The notes: generated by a model not told the origin, from the letters alone. Shown: positions 34,489 to 43,132, numbered from the stretch's first letter. The stretch is 64,000 nt of DNA from Halorubrum rubrum (GCF_024494685.1 NZ_JANHDM010000004.1:124001-188000), one strand, 5' to 3'. Translations and numbers: made by a program.

Positions 34489-35625
34489 TCAGCTCTCCTC
34501 TGCCGGCTCGACCTCGCCGTCGGGAACCTCCTCGTCCATCTCCTGGATGACCTCGTCGGCCGACTTGATGTTCGCGCCCGCGTCGCCGGTCTTGACCGCC
34601 TCGGCCTCCTTCTCGAGCTCCTCGACGTCCATCTGGGCCGCCTCGTCGATCTGACCGAGGATCTCGTCGATGTCGTCGAGACCGAGCATCTTGCGGGTGT
34701 CCTCGTCGAACTCGAGTCCCTCGAGGCCGTCCATCTCCTGGACGTCCGACCCCGAGAGCGCCTTGCCGTAGCGGCCGACGAGGCTCGTGAGCTCCTGCGG
34801 GAGCACGAACGTCGTCGACTCGCCCTTCCCGATCTCCTCGAGCGTCTCCATGCCGCGCTCGATGATGGCGCGCTCGCCCATCGACTCGGCGGAGCGGGCG
34901 CGAAGCACCGTCGAGATGGAGTCACCCTGCGCCTCGAGGATCTGGCTCTGTTTCTCCCCCTGCGCGCGGATGATGTTCGACTGCTTGTCACCTTCCGCCT
35001 GTTCGACCGCCGAGCGGCGTTCCCCCTGCGCTTCGAGGATCATCGCCCGACGCCGGCGCTCCGCGGAGGTCTGTTGCTCCATCGCCTGCTGGACGTCCTT
35101 CGAGGGGTTGACCTCGCGCACCTCGACGCTCTCGACGCGGATCCCCCACTCGTCGGTCGGCTCGTCGAGCTCGCGGCGGATCTTCGCGTTGATCTCCTGG
35201 CGTTTGTTCAGGGTGTCGTCGAGCTCCATGTCGCCGAGGACGGCCCGGAGCGTGGTCTGGGCGAGGTTGGAGACGGCGTTCTTGTAGTCGTCGACCTCGA
35301 GGAACGCCTTCTTCGCGTCCATCACCTTGATGTAGACGACCGCGTCCGCGGTCACCGGCGAGTTGTCACGCGTGATCGCCTCCTGGCGGGGCACGTCCAG
35401 CGTCTGCGTCCGCATGTCGAACGCGTACGTCCGCGAGACGAACGGCGGGATGAAGTTGATACCCGGCTCGAGCAGCTTCCGGAACTCGCCGAACACCGTC
35501 AGCGCCTCCTTGTCGTAGGCGTCGACGATCTCGACGGACTGCCAGAGCGTGACGACCACCAGCATGAGAAACAGGAGGCCGACGCTCACCAGTCCGAAAC
35601 CGGTTTGGAGGGGAAGTGGGTCCAT
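34489..35625 (-). CDS. SPFH/stomatin-prohibitin family membrane protein
   Basis: A 378-aa protein with one N-terminal TM helix ('FGLVSVGLLFLMLVVVTLW'), an SPFH (band 7) domain ('KLLEPGINFIPPFVSRTYAFDMR', 'ITRDNSPVTADAVVYIKVMD', 'GIRVESVEVREVNPSKDVQQAM') and a long Glu/Ala/Gln-rich coiled coil ('AILEAQGERRSAVEQAEGDKQS' type repeats). The acidic C-terminus ends EVEPAEES. Such proteins form oligomeric rings that organise membrane regions and proteases. The usual NfeD partner gene is not adjacent. Confidence 0.87.
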   Translation of the reverse strand: MDPLPLQTGFGLVSVGLLFLMLVVVTLWQSVEIVDAYDKEALTVFGEFRKLLEPGINFIPPFVSRTYAFDMRTQTLDVPRQEAITRDNSPVTADAVVYIKVMDAKKAFLEVDDYKNAVSNLAQTTLRAVLGDMELDDTLNKRQEINAKIRRELDEPTDEWGIRVESVEVREVNPSKDVQQAMEQQTSAERRRRAMILEAQGERRSAVEQAEGDKQSNIIRAQGEKQSQILEAQGDSISTVLRARSAESMGERAIIERGMETLEEIGKGESTTFVLPQELTSLVGRYGKALSGSDVQEMDGLEGLEFDEDTRKMLGLDDIDEILGQIDEAAQMDVEELEKEAEAVKTGDAGANIKSADEVIQEMDEEVPDGEVEPAEES

Positions 35626-35649
35626 ACCGTGGATTAGGTCATCGGACGC

Positions 35650-35657
35650 TTAATAGT
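35650..35657 (-). promoter_or_regulatory. TATA box of the SPFH gene
   Basis: On the minus strand this reads ctattaag, about 27 nt upstream of the ATG at 35625. Confidence 0.5.
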
Positions 35658-35724
35658 TCGCCCGCCGGCCGATCCCGTCCGGAGGATAACAAACCCTAAA
35701 AGCGGGGTCGTCGACCGATCCGGT

Positions 35725-36468
35725 ATGTCTCTGCGGGTCGGTCGGCTGGGTCTCGCCGACGCGGTCACGGTGGCCAACGCCGCGGTCGGCTTCCTCGCGG
35801 TCGTCGCCGCCACCGTCGACGCCGCGCTGGCGGCCCGGCTGATCCTGTTGGCCGCCATCGCCGACGGCCTCGACGGCGTGGTCGCCAGACACCGGGGGTC
35901 GACGCCCGCGGGGCCGTACCTCGACTCGCTCGCGGACGTCGCCTCCTTCGGCGTCGCGCCCGCGGCCCTCGTCGCCGCCATCGTTCTGGAGGCCGACTCG
36001 TTCGCCGCGAGCCCGTTCCTCGTCGCCGGCGGCCTCGGGGCCACGGCCCTCTTCGTCGCGATGGCGGTCGCCCGGCTCGGGCTGTACACGGCCTACGACA
36101 GCGGGAGCCGCGAGACCGTCGGGGTGCCGACGACGCTCGCGGCGACGGTCCTCGCGGCCGCGGTGCTGGCGGGCTACGCCGCGCCGGTCCCGCTCGTCGT
36201 CGCGACCGCGGCCTTCGCGGTGCTCATGGGGTCGACGGTGACCTATCCCGATCTACACGCACAGGACGCGCTCGTGATGGGGTTCGTTCAGGCGGCCGTG
36301 GTGGTGACGCCGGTCGCGCACGCGCTCACGACCGCGCTCCCCCCGTGGATCGGCGAGGGGTTCGCGTTCGCGCTGTTGTTCCTCTCGGGCGGCTACCTCC
36401 TCCTGGGTCCGCACTTCTACTGGGGAGACGGGATCCGACCGCCCGAGGAGGACGTCGACCGGGCCTGA
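35725..36468 (+). CDS. pssA: Archaetidylserine synthase PssA
   Basis: A 247-aa CDP-alcohol phosphatidyltransferase with about seven TM helices. The catalytic signature is 'DGLDGVVARHRG' followed by 'GPYLDSLADVASFG', giving the DG..AR...G...D...D arrangement. It forms archaetidylserine, the precursor of archaetidylethanolamine. In haloarchaea this PssA type is tied to the archaeosortase ArtA system that lipid-anchors S-layer proteins. ArtA and the decarboxylase PssD are not in this window. A ctaaaag box lies about 27 nt upstream. Confidence 0.85.
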   Translation: MSLRVGRLGLADAVTVANAAVGFLAVVAATVDAALAARLILLAAIADGLDGVVARHRGSTPAGPYLDSLADVASFGVAPAALVAAIVLEADSFAASPFLVAGGLGATALFVAMAVARLGLYTAYDSGSRETVGVPTTLAATVLAAAVLAGYAAPVPLVVATAAFAVLMGSTVTYPDLHAQDALVMGFVQAAVVVTPVAHALTTALPPWIGEGFAFALLFLSGGYLLLGPHFYWGDGIRPPEEDVDRA

Positions 36469-36535
36469 CGACGGACGTGGAGGCCTCTCGCGGCGGGACC
36501 GAACGATACCCGAGAAAGGGTCGCGGCGGGGCCGT

Positions 36536-37267
36536 CTACAGCAGCTCGTCGAAGTCCTTGTGGCGGGTGATGTCGACGCCCTCGTCGGTGACGACGGCGA
36601 CGTTGATCCCGTTACCGGACGCGAGGTCGCGCTCGACGGCGGACTGGATCGCCTTCGCGGCGATGGTCTTCGCCTCCTCGACGGTGACGTCGTCGTGGTA
36701 CTCCTGTTCTAAGACGCCGAGGGCGTACTGCGAGCCGGAGCCGGTGACGGTGTACTCCTCCTCGGTGGTTCCGCCCAGCGCGTCGATGGAGTAGATGTGG
36801 GCTCCCTCGTCGTCGACGCCGCCCAGGATCGGCTGGACGATGAAGAACGCGCCCGTGCGGAGGAGGTTGCCGGTGAGCGTCGAGAGCGCCTCCATCGACA
36901 TGTCCTTGCCGCGCCGGGCCTCGTAGAGGTTGGTCTCCGCCTTGAGCGTCGAGATGAGGTTCTGGGCGGCGGAGACGGAGCCGGCGATGGTGAGCGCGCC
37001 GCGGGGGTGGATCTCCTCGACCTTCTGGACGTCCTTCGAGGAGACCATGCCGCCGAGGGAGGCGCGCATGTCCGTCGCCATCACGACGCCGTCGGCGGTG
37101 CGGATGCCGACCGTCGTCGTACCGGTCTTCATCTCGCCCTCGCCGTCGGCCTGTGCGGCGCGGCGCTCGCTGTGTTCGAACTCGCCGAGCTCCGGGCCGA
37201 AGACCGGCTGGTCGCGGCCGAGTTCGAGGGACGCCCCGTCGGAGAGATCGTCGGTCGGTGTTCGCAT
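36536..37267 (-). CDS. psmB: Archaeal 20S proteasome beta subunit
   Basis: A 243-aa catalytic beta subunit. A 49-residue propeptide ends at 'GEGEMKTG', and autocleavage exposes Thr50 as Thr1. In mature numbering, Asp17 ('ATDMRASLGG') and Lys33 ('KDVQKVEEI') are present, as are the later Asp/Ser sites ('YTVTGSGSQYALGVLE'). It forms the inner rings of the 20S core, with alpha subunits encoded elsewhere. A TATA-like element (tttatcag on the minus strand, 37291-37298) lies about 27 nt before the ATG. The in-frame extension to 37717 is rejected because the propeptide start fits the family. Confidence 0.95.
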   Translation of the reverse strand: MRTPTDDLSDGASLELGRDQPVFGPELGEFEHSERRAAQADGEGEMKTGTTTVGIRTADGVVMATDMRASLGGMVSSKDVQKVEEIHPRGALTIAGSVSAAQNLISTLKAETNLYEARRGKDMSMEALSTLTGNLLRTGAFFIVQPILGGVDDEGAHIYSIDALGGTTEEEYTVTGSGSQYALGVLEQEYHDDVTVEEAKTIAAKAIQSAVERDLASGNGINVAVVTDEGVDITRHKDFDELL

Positions 37268-37479
37268 TACCGCCTCGTTGGCCCCTCGCGCTGATAAAGG
37301 CAACCCTTCGGGGACCCGCCGCCGGTTCCGACGACCATATCCGGGACGGGGGACGGCGGAACGGCGATCAGCCGAAACGGGCCGGAAGCCGGCGGAAACC
37401 CGGATCAAACGGTTGACGATCGATGCCGTGGCTCGGCGGGGACTGAGTCGACGGAAACGACGAAAGGCGTTCGCTCGGA

Positions 37480-37653
37480 TTACTCCTCGGCGGCCTCGAT
37501 GGCCTCGGTGGTGGTCTCGACGAGCCGGTGAACCGGGATGTTGATTCCGAGTTGCTTGCGGGCGAAGACGGCCACGGGGAACGCGGAGATCCCGATGGCA
37601 ACGGTCGCCTGGTGGAGGCCGAAGAGGGCCGCCGTGCGGATGCGGTCGAACAT
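37480..37653 (-). CDS. Small conserved haloarchaeal membrane protein (57 aa)
   Basis: A 57-aa protein starting MFDRIRTAALFGLHQATVAI, with one hydrophobic helix ('FGLHQATVAIGISAFPVAVFA') and an amphipathic C-terminus ('KQLGINIPVHRLVETTTEAIEA'). Codon use fits the genome and a strong TATA box lies 30 nt upstream, so I regard it as real although short. Function unknown. Confidence 0.7.
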   Translation of the reverse strand: MFDRIRTAALFGLHQATVAIGISAFPVAVFARKQLGINIPVHRLVETTTEAIEAAEE

Positions 37654-37681
37654 GGGTCTTCGATGGTCCGAAGTCGAGGGC

Positions 37682-37690
37682 CGTATATAT
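37682..37690 (-). promoter_or_regulatory. TATA box of the 57-aa membrane protein gene
   Basis: The palindromic cgtatatata element lies about 30 nt upstream of the ATG at 37653. The remainder of the 337-nt gap up to 37990 holds a tctattacg box about 28 nt before the GTG of the next gene and otherwise nothing I can name. Confidence 0.6.
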
Positions 37691-37990
37691 ACTTTGTGAC
37701 CGGCATGCCGTGGACACCCCGGCGCAGTCTGGCGATTTTCTCGAACGTTTCGGATCAATTGAACTTCCGTCGGCGGATCACGATCGAGGCGTATCCCAAG
37801 CCGGTCGAACCCGACTCGTTTCCATAACTTATGGGAATCCCTCGCCGCGCATGCGCCTACCTGCGGCGGCTCTCGACGGGCGTTCGGAGGCCGCGTCGAT
37901 CGGCGCTCGCGGCGACGACGCGGCGCGGTCGATCGCCGGCTCGGTTCGGTATCGAACGGTCTATTACGGGTCGCGTTCCTACCGGGTTCC

Positions 37991-38689
37991 GTGAAGAACG
38001 TCACCGACCGCACGCGCAACCCGTTCGGGATGCGGCCGGACTGTCCAGCGTTCGTTCCGGGGTACGGCGACGCCAACGCCGACTTCCACGTGATCGGTGA
38101 CCACCCCGGCGTTCACGGCGGTCTCGAGGAGCGGATCCCCTTCACCGGCGAGCCGTGGTCGTCGGCGTTCCTCGGAGCGTTGACCGACGCCGGGCTCCTC
38201 GCGGGAGTCGACCGGGGCGACGTCCCGCGCGACGCCGACGGCGAGGGCGACGCCCCGTCCGGAGCGGGAGACGACGATTCCGGTCGGGTGTCGACGGACC
38301 GGACGTTCCTCTCGTACCTCCACATGTGTCTGCCCGACGGGGAGCCGACCGCGGCCTCCTACGACGACATGGAGCGGTACTTCGACGCGGAGCTCCGGGC
38401 GATCGCCGCGCACGTCCTCCTCCCGGTCGGCGCGAAAGCGACCGACCACGTCCTCCGGCAGTACACCGCTCGCGCGTGGAAGACCGAGGTCGACATGGAC
38501 GCGCTCCACGGCGAGGAGCTGCTCGGATCGGGCTGGCTCGTCCTCCCGATCAAAGACCCCGGAGAGTGGGAGGACGGCGACGCCGACGAGCTGGTCGAGG
38601 CGCTCCGGCGGCTCCGCTCGACCGACTTCCGGCGCGAGACCGACCTCGGCCGGTTCATCGCCGGCAGCGACCCGTACCTCGTCAGGTGA
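37991..38689 (+). CDS. Uracil-DNA glycosylase-superfamily protein
   Basis: A 232-aa protein with a GTG start. It shows a degenerate family-4/5-like motif: 'GDHPGVHGGLEERIPFTGEPWSSAF' stands where GExPGxxE...PFVG is expected, then 'TFLSYLHMCLPDGEPTAASYDDMERYFDAELRAI' and 'HVLLPVGAKATDHVL' (matching the 'ARPRVVVALGATA' helix region). It has an acidic insert of about 35 residues. The four Cys ligands of the Fe-S cluster of family 4 are not evident. Activity on uracil is therefore uncertain. Confidence 0.65.
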   Translation: MKNVTDRTRNPFGMRPDCPAFVPGYGDANADFHVIGDHPGVHGGLEERIPFTGEPWSSAFLGALTDAGLLAGVDRGDVPRDADGEGDAPSGAGDDDSGRVSTDRTFLSYLHMCLPDGEPTAASYDDMERYFDAELRAIAAHVLLPVGAKATDHVLRQYTARAWKTEVDMDALHGEELLGSGWLVLPIKDPGEWEDGDADELVEALRRLRSTDFRRETDLGRFIAGSDPYLVR

Positions 38690-38861
38690 TCCGCGGCCGG
38701 GAGGTCACCCACGTCGCCGACGCGCGCCGCCGCGGAAGCGTCGAATTTCGGCCCGAATGTGCGGGCAGTATCTGACGTTCGTCCCGAAATCGACGCGTTC
38801 GCCCCGAGGATCGGTGGAGTTCGCTCGCTTCGGGCGGTCATATTTGTCGCCACTGCGCGGA

Positions 38862-38868
38862 TTTTATA
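38862..38868 (+). promoter_or_regulatory. TATA box of candidate small RNA
   Basis: The sequence ttttata inside attttatacgata is the only strong TATA element in the gap 38690-38992. A start about 25 nt downstream would be at about 38890-38893, exactly at the first hairpin of the candidate RNA. Confidence 0.5.
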
Positions 38869-38889
38869 CGATACCCGGCGTTCGTTATC

Positions 38890-38977
38890 ACGACGCCCGG
38901 ACCGATCGGGCGTCGGCCGCAGGACTGGTACTCCAACGCGCGGCTTGGTCAGGACCGGCCCACGCGGGCCGGTTTTT
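38890..38977 (+). ncRNA. Candidate structured small RNA
   Basis: A gap of 303 nt between the UDG-like gene and the asparagine-synthase-like gene holds no good ORF, but it does hold an RNA-like architecture. There is a TATA box at 38862-38868, then an 8-bp perfect hairpin (gacgcccg 38892-38899 with cgggcgtc 38907-38914), then a middle part with ccgc...gcgg pairing (about 38917-38943), and finally a GC-rich terminator-like hairpin (accggccc 38954-38961, loop acgc, gggccggt 38966-38973) followed by a T run to 38977. Predicted length about 88 nt. It is not a tRNA (no T-loop). It does not match any haloarchaeal RNA I know. Transcription is inferred. Confidence 0.45.
38954..38977 (+). terminator. 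Hairpin plus T-run terminator
   Basis: An 8-bp perfect GC-rich stem with a 4-nt loop is followed by a run of five T on the plus strand (38973-38977). Orientation fits an end for a plus-strand transcript, either the candidate small RNA or read-through from the gene ending at 38689. Confidence 0.5.
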
Positions 38978-38992
38978 CCACGGAATTCGGAT

Positions 38993-40210
38993 TCAGACGG
39001 TGCCCTCGAGCAGCGCGTCGACGTACCGCCCGACGTGGTCGTCCATCCGGCGTTTGAACCCGTTCCGCCGTGCGAGCCGGTCGATCTCTCGCGAGACGTA
39101 CGTGCCGTACTGGACCGCCTTCTTGTCGGCCGCGTACGCCGACTCCGGGACGCGTCCGGCCGCGGCGCGCCGGAGCGCCACCTTCCGCTCGTCGGCGGTC
39201 GCGAGCAGGTCGCCCGGCAGCCGAAGCGCGGCGTCGACGACGCGGTCGTCGAGCAGCGGCGCGACGGGCTCGACGCCGGCGGCCCGCAGCGCCGGCACGT
39301 CGCGTTCGAGCTGGGCGGGGAGGGTCCGAACCGTCTCGGTCCGCGCACCCCGGACGGTGTCGGCGTCGACGCGGTCGTCGTTCGCGGGGTCGACGACCTT
39401 GCTGTAGCCGCCGAACAGCTCGTCGGCCCCCTGGCCGACCGCCAACCGATCGATCCCGTCCGCCGCGGCGGCCTCCGCGGTCAGGTACAGCGGGACGGCG
39501 ATGTTGAGGTCCATGGGGTTCCGGCGGCCGGTCGCGGACGCGATGTCGGGGATCGCCCGCCGGAGGTCGTCGTGCGAGAGCGCCACCACCCGTAGGTCCA
39601 GCTCCATCTCGGCCGCGGCCTCCCGCGCGGCCGCGACGTCGTGACACCCCTCGAACCCCGCGACGTAACACGGCGCGTCCGGGACCGCGCTCGCGACGAG
39701 CGCCGAGTCGACCCCGCCGGAGAACGCCACGGCGAGCCGACCGGTCGAGGGATCGGCCGTCTCGGCGGCGAACTCGGCGAGGGTCGCGTCGATCGCGTCG
39801 TCGACGGCGGCCTGGGCGGCTCCAGGCCTCGAGGGGGCGTACGTCGGGAGCGACCAGCGACGGTCGCGTTCCGACGCCGAGACGACCGATCCGGCCGGGA
39901 CCGGCTCCGGGTTCCGGAGGTCGTTCCGGTCGAAGCTCCACGCCCCCGGCTCCGCGGGGTCGGTCGCGTCGGTCTCGACGAACAGGGGCTGACGTCCGAG
40001 GACGTCGCGGACGAGGACGGGGTCGCGAGCGACGGTCCGGTCCGGCTCGTCGACCGCCGCGCGGGGATCCGCGAGGAGCCCGGCGAACCCGCGGGTTCCC
40101 GGAAGCGGGTCGCGATCGCGGATCGCGTCGGCGACGAGGCTCGCGGACGCGCCCCGGAGACGAGTCGTGTCGGAGCGATCGGGAGTCCCGTCGGGTCGGT
40201 CGGCGGTCAT
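38993..40210 (-). CDS. Asparagine-synthase-like ATP pyrophosphatase
   Basis: A 405-aa protein. The C-terminal half (from about 130) is an asparagine synthetase B-type domain: PP-loop 'LAVAFSGGVDSALVASAV', 'GFEGCHDVAAAREAA', 'IAVPLYLTAEAAAADG' and 'AVGQGADELFGGYSKV'. The N-terminal part is a reduced Ntn-like domain, but the catalytic Cys2 of a glutaminase is absent (it starts MTADRPDG). It may use ammonia or make another amide or adenylated product. The start codon overlaps nothing; the PHP gene lies 13 nt upstream on the same strand. Confidence 0.8.
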   Translation of the reverse strand: MTADRPDGTPDRSDTTRLRGASASLVADAIRDRDPLPGTRGFAGLLADPRAAVDEPDRTVARDPVLVRDVLGRQPLFVETDATDPAEPGAWSFDRNDLRNPEPVPAGSVVSASERDRRWSLPTYAPSRPGAAQAAVDDAIDATLAEFAAETADPSTGRLAVAFSGGVDSALVASAVPDAPCYVAGFEGCHDVAAAREAAAEMELDLRVVALSHDDLRRAIPDIASATGRRNPMDLNIAVPLYLTAEAAAADGIDRLAVGQGADELFGGYSKVVDPANDDRVDADTVRGARTETVRTLPAQLERDVPALRAAGVEPVAPLLDDRVVDAALRLPGDLLATADERKVALRRAAAGRVPESAYAADKKAVQYGTYVSREIDRLARRNGFKRRMDDHVGRYVDALLEGTV

Positions 40211-40223
40211 CGCGTTCGCCCCG

Positions 40224-40907
40224 TCACCGGAGTCCGTCGATCGTTCGGAAGGCCCGGCGTTTCGCCCCGCCGGCGAACTGTCGCAGCGAGACGCGCCACG
40301 GCGTGCGCTTCCCGACGACGCTGGTCCGGCCGTCGGCGACGGCCTCGAGGATCGCGTCGGCCGAGCGCTCGTCCGCGTCGACCTCGGTGACCGCCTGGCC
40401 GACCATCTCGGAGATGTGCGCGTCGCTGCCGGCGGTCATCGGGAGGTTCCGGCGGACGGCGAACGTCTCCGCCTGGCGGTTCGCGCGGCCGGTGAAGAGC
40501 CGGGAGTTGTACACTTCGATCGCGTCGGCGCTCGCGAGCTGCTCGTCGGAGACGTGCGCGGCGACGCCGTGGCGCGTCTTCTGGAAGGGGTGGGGGACGA
40601 CCGCGATCCCGCCCGCCTCGCGGATCCGGTCGAGCGTCTCGTCGAACGGGAGCCCGCTGGGAACGAGCTCGTCGATCCCGAACGCGAGCACGTGGCCCGC
40701 CGCGGAGGTCACCTCCATGCCGACGATCCCGACGAGGCCGTAGTCGGCGGCCTTCGCGGCCGCCTCGATGCTCGCGTCGATCTCGTCGTGGTCCGTGACG
40801 GCGAGCGCGTCGAGCCCGACCGCGGCGGCCTGCTCCAAGAGGAGATCGACCGGGTCGCGCCCGTCGTGGGACAGCGCCGAGTGGGAGTGCAGCTCGACCG
40901 ATAGCAC
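40224..40907 (-). CDS. PHP-domain phosphoesterase
   Basis: A 227-aa PHP protein. Metal-ligand motifs are clear: 'VELHSHSALSHDG', 'ALAVTDHDEID', 'GMEVTSAAGHVLAFG', 'GIAVVPHPFQ', 'AIEVYNS' and 'TAGSDAHISEMVG'. The family includes histidinol-phosphatase-like and nuclease-like (RNase AM/3'-5') members; this single-domain form with a C-terminal 'WRVSLRQFAGGAKRRAFRTI' basic tail is common in haloarchaea and of uncertain substrate. Confidence 0.85.
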   Translation of the reverse strand: MLSVELHSHSALSHDGRDPVDLLLEQAAAVGLDALAVTDHDEIDASIEAAAKAADYGLVGIVGMEVTSAAGHVLAFGIDELVPSGLPFDETLDRIREAGGIAVVPHPFQKTRHGVAAHVSDEQLASADAIEVYNSRLFTGRANRQAETFAVRRNLPMTAGSDAHISEMVGQAVTEVDADERSADAILEAVADGRTSVVGKRTPWRVSLRQFAGGAKRRAFRTIDGLR

Positions 40908-40973
40908 GGCCTCCCCTTCGGGAGTCGTCTTAAAAAGCGGCCCGGTCCGGTGCGGCGGCGGACGCGAGGGAAC

Positions 40974-41240
40974 TCAGAAGGCGCTCTCGCCGACCGTCTC
41001 CCGGTACGTCCCGGATCCGGTGTGGGTCGAACCGTCCCACGTGTCGACGGCGACCAGCACGCGGGTGTTCACCGCGTCGGCCGGCGCGTCCTCGATCCGG
41101 AGCGTCGAGTCGCCGATACGGGCGACCGCCGTGTCGCCCTCCCTGCCGGTGACCATCACCTCGATCGCGTCGCCCGGCTCGTAGTCGGGCGTCGAACTCC
41201 TGAACGACCACCCGGCGAGGAACTTGTCGAGCGCGCTCAT
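40974..41240 (-). CDS. DUF7513-like small protein
   Basis: An 88-aa protein, 'MSALDKFLAGWSFRSSTPDY' then 'GDAIEVMVTGREGDTAVARIGDSTLRIED', with a C-terminal 'GTYRETVGESAF'. The beta-rich core looks TRAM/OB-like, as in the haloarchaeal DUF7513 family of unknown function. Its ATG overlaps the stop of the upstream NhaC gene by 4 nt, so the two are co-translated. Confidence 0.65.
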   Translation of the reverse strand: MSALDKFLAGWSFRSSTPDYEPGDAIEVMVTGREGDTAVARIGDSTLRIEDAPADAVNTRVLVAVDTWDGSTHTGSGTYRETVGESAF

Positions 41241-42775
41241 GCGCGCGACACCTCCTCGGAGGTCCGATCGGGAACGTACTCCCGGCCGAATCCGGTGACC
41301 GCCGCCGCCAGGAAGACGATCACGAGGAACCAGCCGTGGAACACGTACGGCACGACCTCGATGGGATTGACGACCATCTCCGGTCCGTACTCGGCGCCGA
41401 GGCCGTCCGGCCCGACCATCACTTGGTAGCCGACCAAGACGCCGCCTGCCCACGGGAAGATGTACCCGAGCGCCGACGTGTTCGCGTCCAGGATGTTGGC
41501 CCGACGGTAGCCGTTGATGTTGAACTTCTCGCCGATCCGCGCGATGTACGGCGCGATCGCGATCTCCGCGGCCGTGTTGATCGTGATCATCCCGTTTATC
41601 GCGGCGGTACCGAGCACCATCGTCACTTCGGCTCGGCGGACGTTGGTCGCGACGGAGTTCAAGAGGAACTCCTGGATCGCCGCGAAGCCGCCGCCGCGGA
41701 TCATGATCTGCGCCATCGACACGATGAGGAGGGTCAACACGATGAGCGGGAAGAACCCGATCGCGCCGGTGTAGAGGCTCCCGCCGACGCTCGCCGTGTC
41801 GCCGACCGCGACGAACGGCAGCGCGGTGACCGTCCCGGCCTCGGTCACGGTGAACACGAGAACGTCGCTCACGGACGAGAGCCCGAGCCCGAGGTTGAAG
41901 CCGACCGCGACGACGAGGCCCCAGGAGATCGCCTCGACGATGTGTCGCCCCGCGACGGCGGTGGCGATCACGACTCCCATCGAGACCAGATGGACCAAGC
42001 CGGGCGCGGTCGCCGTGTCGCGGAGGGCGGCGGCGCCTTCCAGGCTCGCCCCCGACAGCATCGAACCCATGATCAGGTAGGCGACGAAGGCGGGCACCGC
42101 GGCGACGATCGCGTACTTGAATCGTGAGGCGACGACGCCGCCGATGTCGGCGTCCTGCGTCACCGCGCTCACGATCGTCGTGTCGCTGACGGGCGCGAGG
42201 TTGTCGCCGAAGACGGCGCCCGAGAGGATCGCCGCGAAGAGCAACACCGGGCTCGCGCCGATGAGGACGCCGGCCGGGAAAAAGAGCGTCACGAACGCGA
42301 CGGTGGCTCCGTACCCCGTTCCGATCCCGGTCGCGAGCAGGCCGCAGAGGACGAACGCGGCCGCCGGGAACGTCGCCGCGCCGACGTTGAGCGCGTCGGC
42401 AGCGAAGATGAGTCCCTCGACGAAGCCGCCGACCTGGAGCGTCTCGGCGAACATGCCCGCCCACAGCCACGCGACGATCGCCGTCGCGGCGACGCGTTGG
42501 GTCATCCCCTCGAAGATGGTGTCCGCGTACGTCTTCCAGTCGCCACGCACGAAGAACATCCCGAGGATCGTCCCGATCAGCGCCCCGATCACCAGCCCGT
42601 TCGTGTCGCCGATTCCGAGGACGCCGCTCTGGAAGACGGCCCAGAGAATGAAGAATCCGAGCGGGAGCGTGCTCGCCCACTTCCCGCCGTAGAAGCTGAT
42701 CCGCGGTTCGGCCTCGGAACCGCCACCGGCGTCCATCGAGACGGACGAATCCCCGCCGTCTGGTCGGTCTGTCAT
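41237..42775 (-). CDS. NhaC-family Na+/H+ antiporter
   Basis: A 512-aa polytopic protein with about 12 TM helices, of the NhaC/YheL group. Typical segments: 'LPLGFFILWAVFQSGVLGIGD', 'GIGTGYGATVAFVTLFFPAGVLIGASP' and 'AVFGDNLAPVSDTTIVSAVTQDADIGG'. The ion-binding Asp residues of NhaC lie in the last of these. Possible amino-acid or dicarboxylate exchange cannot be excluded, since the superfamily is broad. The ATG at 42775 follows a ttaaatt box about 43 nt upstream, leaving a short leader. Confidence 0.85.
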   Translation of the reverse strand: MTDRPDGGDSSVSMDAGGGSEAEPRISFYGGKWASTLPLGFFILWAVFQSGVLGIGDTNGLVIGALIGTILGMFFVRGDWKTYADTIFEGMTQRVAATAIVAWLWAGMFAETLQVGGFVEGLIFAADALNVGAATFPAAAFVLCGLLATGIGTGYGATVAFVTLFFPAGVLIGASPVLLFAAILSGAVFGDNLAPVSDTTIVSAVTQDADIGGVVASRFKYAIVAAVPAFVAYLIMGSMLSGASLEGAAALRDTATAPGLVHLVSMGVVIATAVAGRHIVEAISWGLVVAVGFNLGLGLSSVSDVLVFTVTEAGTVTALPFVAVGDTASVGGSLYTGAIGFFPLIVLTLLIVSMAQIMIRGGGFAAIQEFLLNSVATNVRRAEVTMVLGTAAINGMITINTAAEIAIAPYIARIGEKFNINGYRRANILDANTSALGYIFPWAGGVLVGYQVMVGPDGLGAEYGPEMVVNPIEVVPYVFHGWFLVIVFLAAAVTGFGREYVPDRTSEEVSRA

Positions 42776-43132
42776 GTGATCATCTCGCCTACGAATCGAT
42801 CTCACAGGGAGAATTTAAGCACTGCTTTCCGTCGACGGGGATCTCGACGCCATCGATCCCGGACGGTTCCGACGGCTCTTCGCGAGGTCGACAAGAACAC
42901 GCTTAAGCGTTCGGGCGTCGACCGGTCGAACGGGAACAGCACAGCTGCGGATCCGACGCGCCGGGGCCTCTTCGCCCACGGCTTGGGAACGTAGCGGTGC
43001 ACCGCCGCCCGGCGACGCGAGAGCGGCCCGTTTCGGGCCCGTCGGACCCGCTCGCGAACGCGAGCGCTCCGAGAACCGCGTCCCGCGGGCGGCGGTCACG
43101 TACTCGCGGTTGTGCCGTTCCAACACCAGACA
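42776..43132 (+). promoter_or_regulatory. Long divergent intergenic region with structured rps15 leader
   Basis: A 357-nt gap between the NhaC antiporter and rps15. The left part holds the antiporter promoter (gcttaaattc on the minus strand, near 42814-42823). A palindromic cgcttaagcg element near 42900-42908 could drive rps15, leaving a leader of about 200 nt. Within the leader lie two perfect hairpins: ggcccg-ttt-cgggcc (43025-43039) and gctcgcg-aa-cgcgagc (43050-43065). No coding signal was seen. Confidence 0.4.

Noticed and set aside
37268-37717. Proteasome beta subunit with a 150-residue N-terminal extension
   Set aside because: The extension is basic and crosses the gene of the 57-aa membrane protein. 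The normal propeptide start at 37267 has a TATA box 27 nt upstream.
37710-38100. Small ORFs in the gap before the UDG-like gene
   Set aside because: Codon use is unlike the genome and there is no promoter at the right spacing. The promoter present (tctattacg) fits the GTG at 37991.
38757-39595. Plus-strand ORFs across 38757-39595
   Set aside because: They are antisense to the asparagine-synthase-like gene and have shadow composition. The 5' part covers the candidate small RNA and shows no coding bias.
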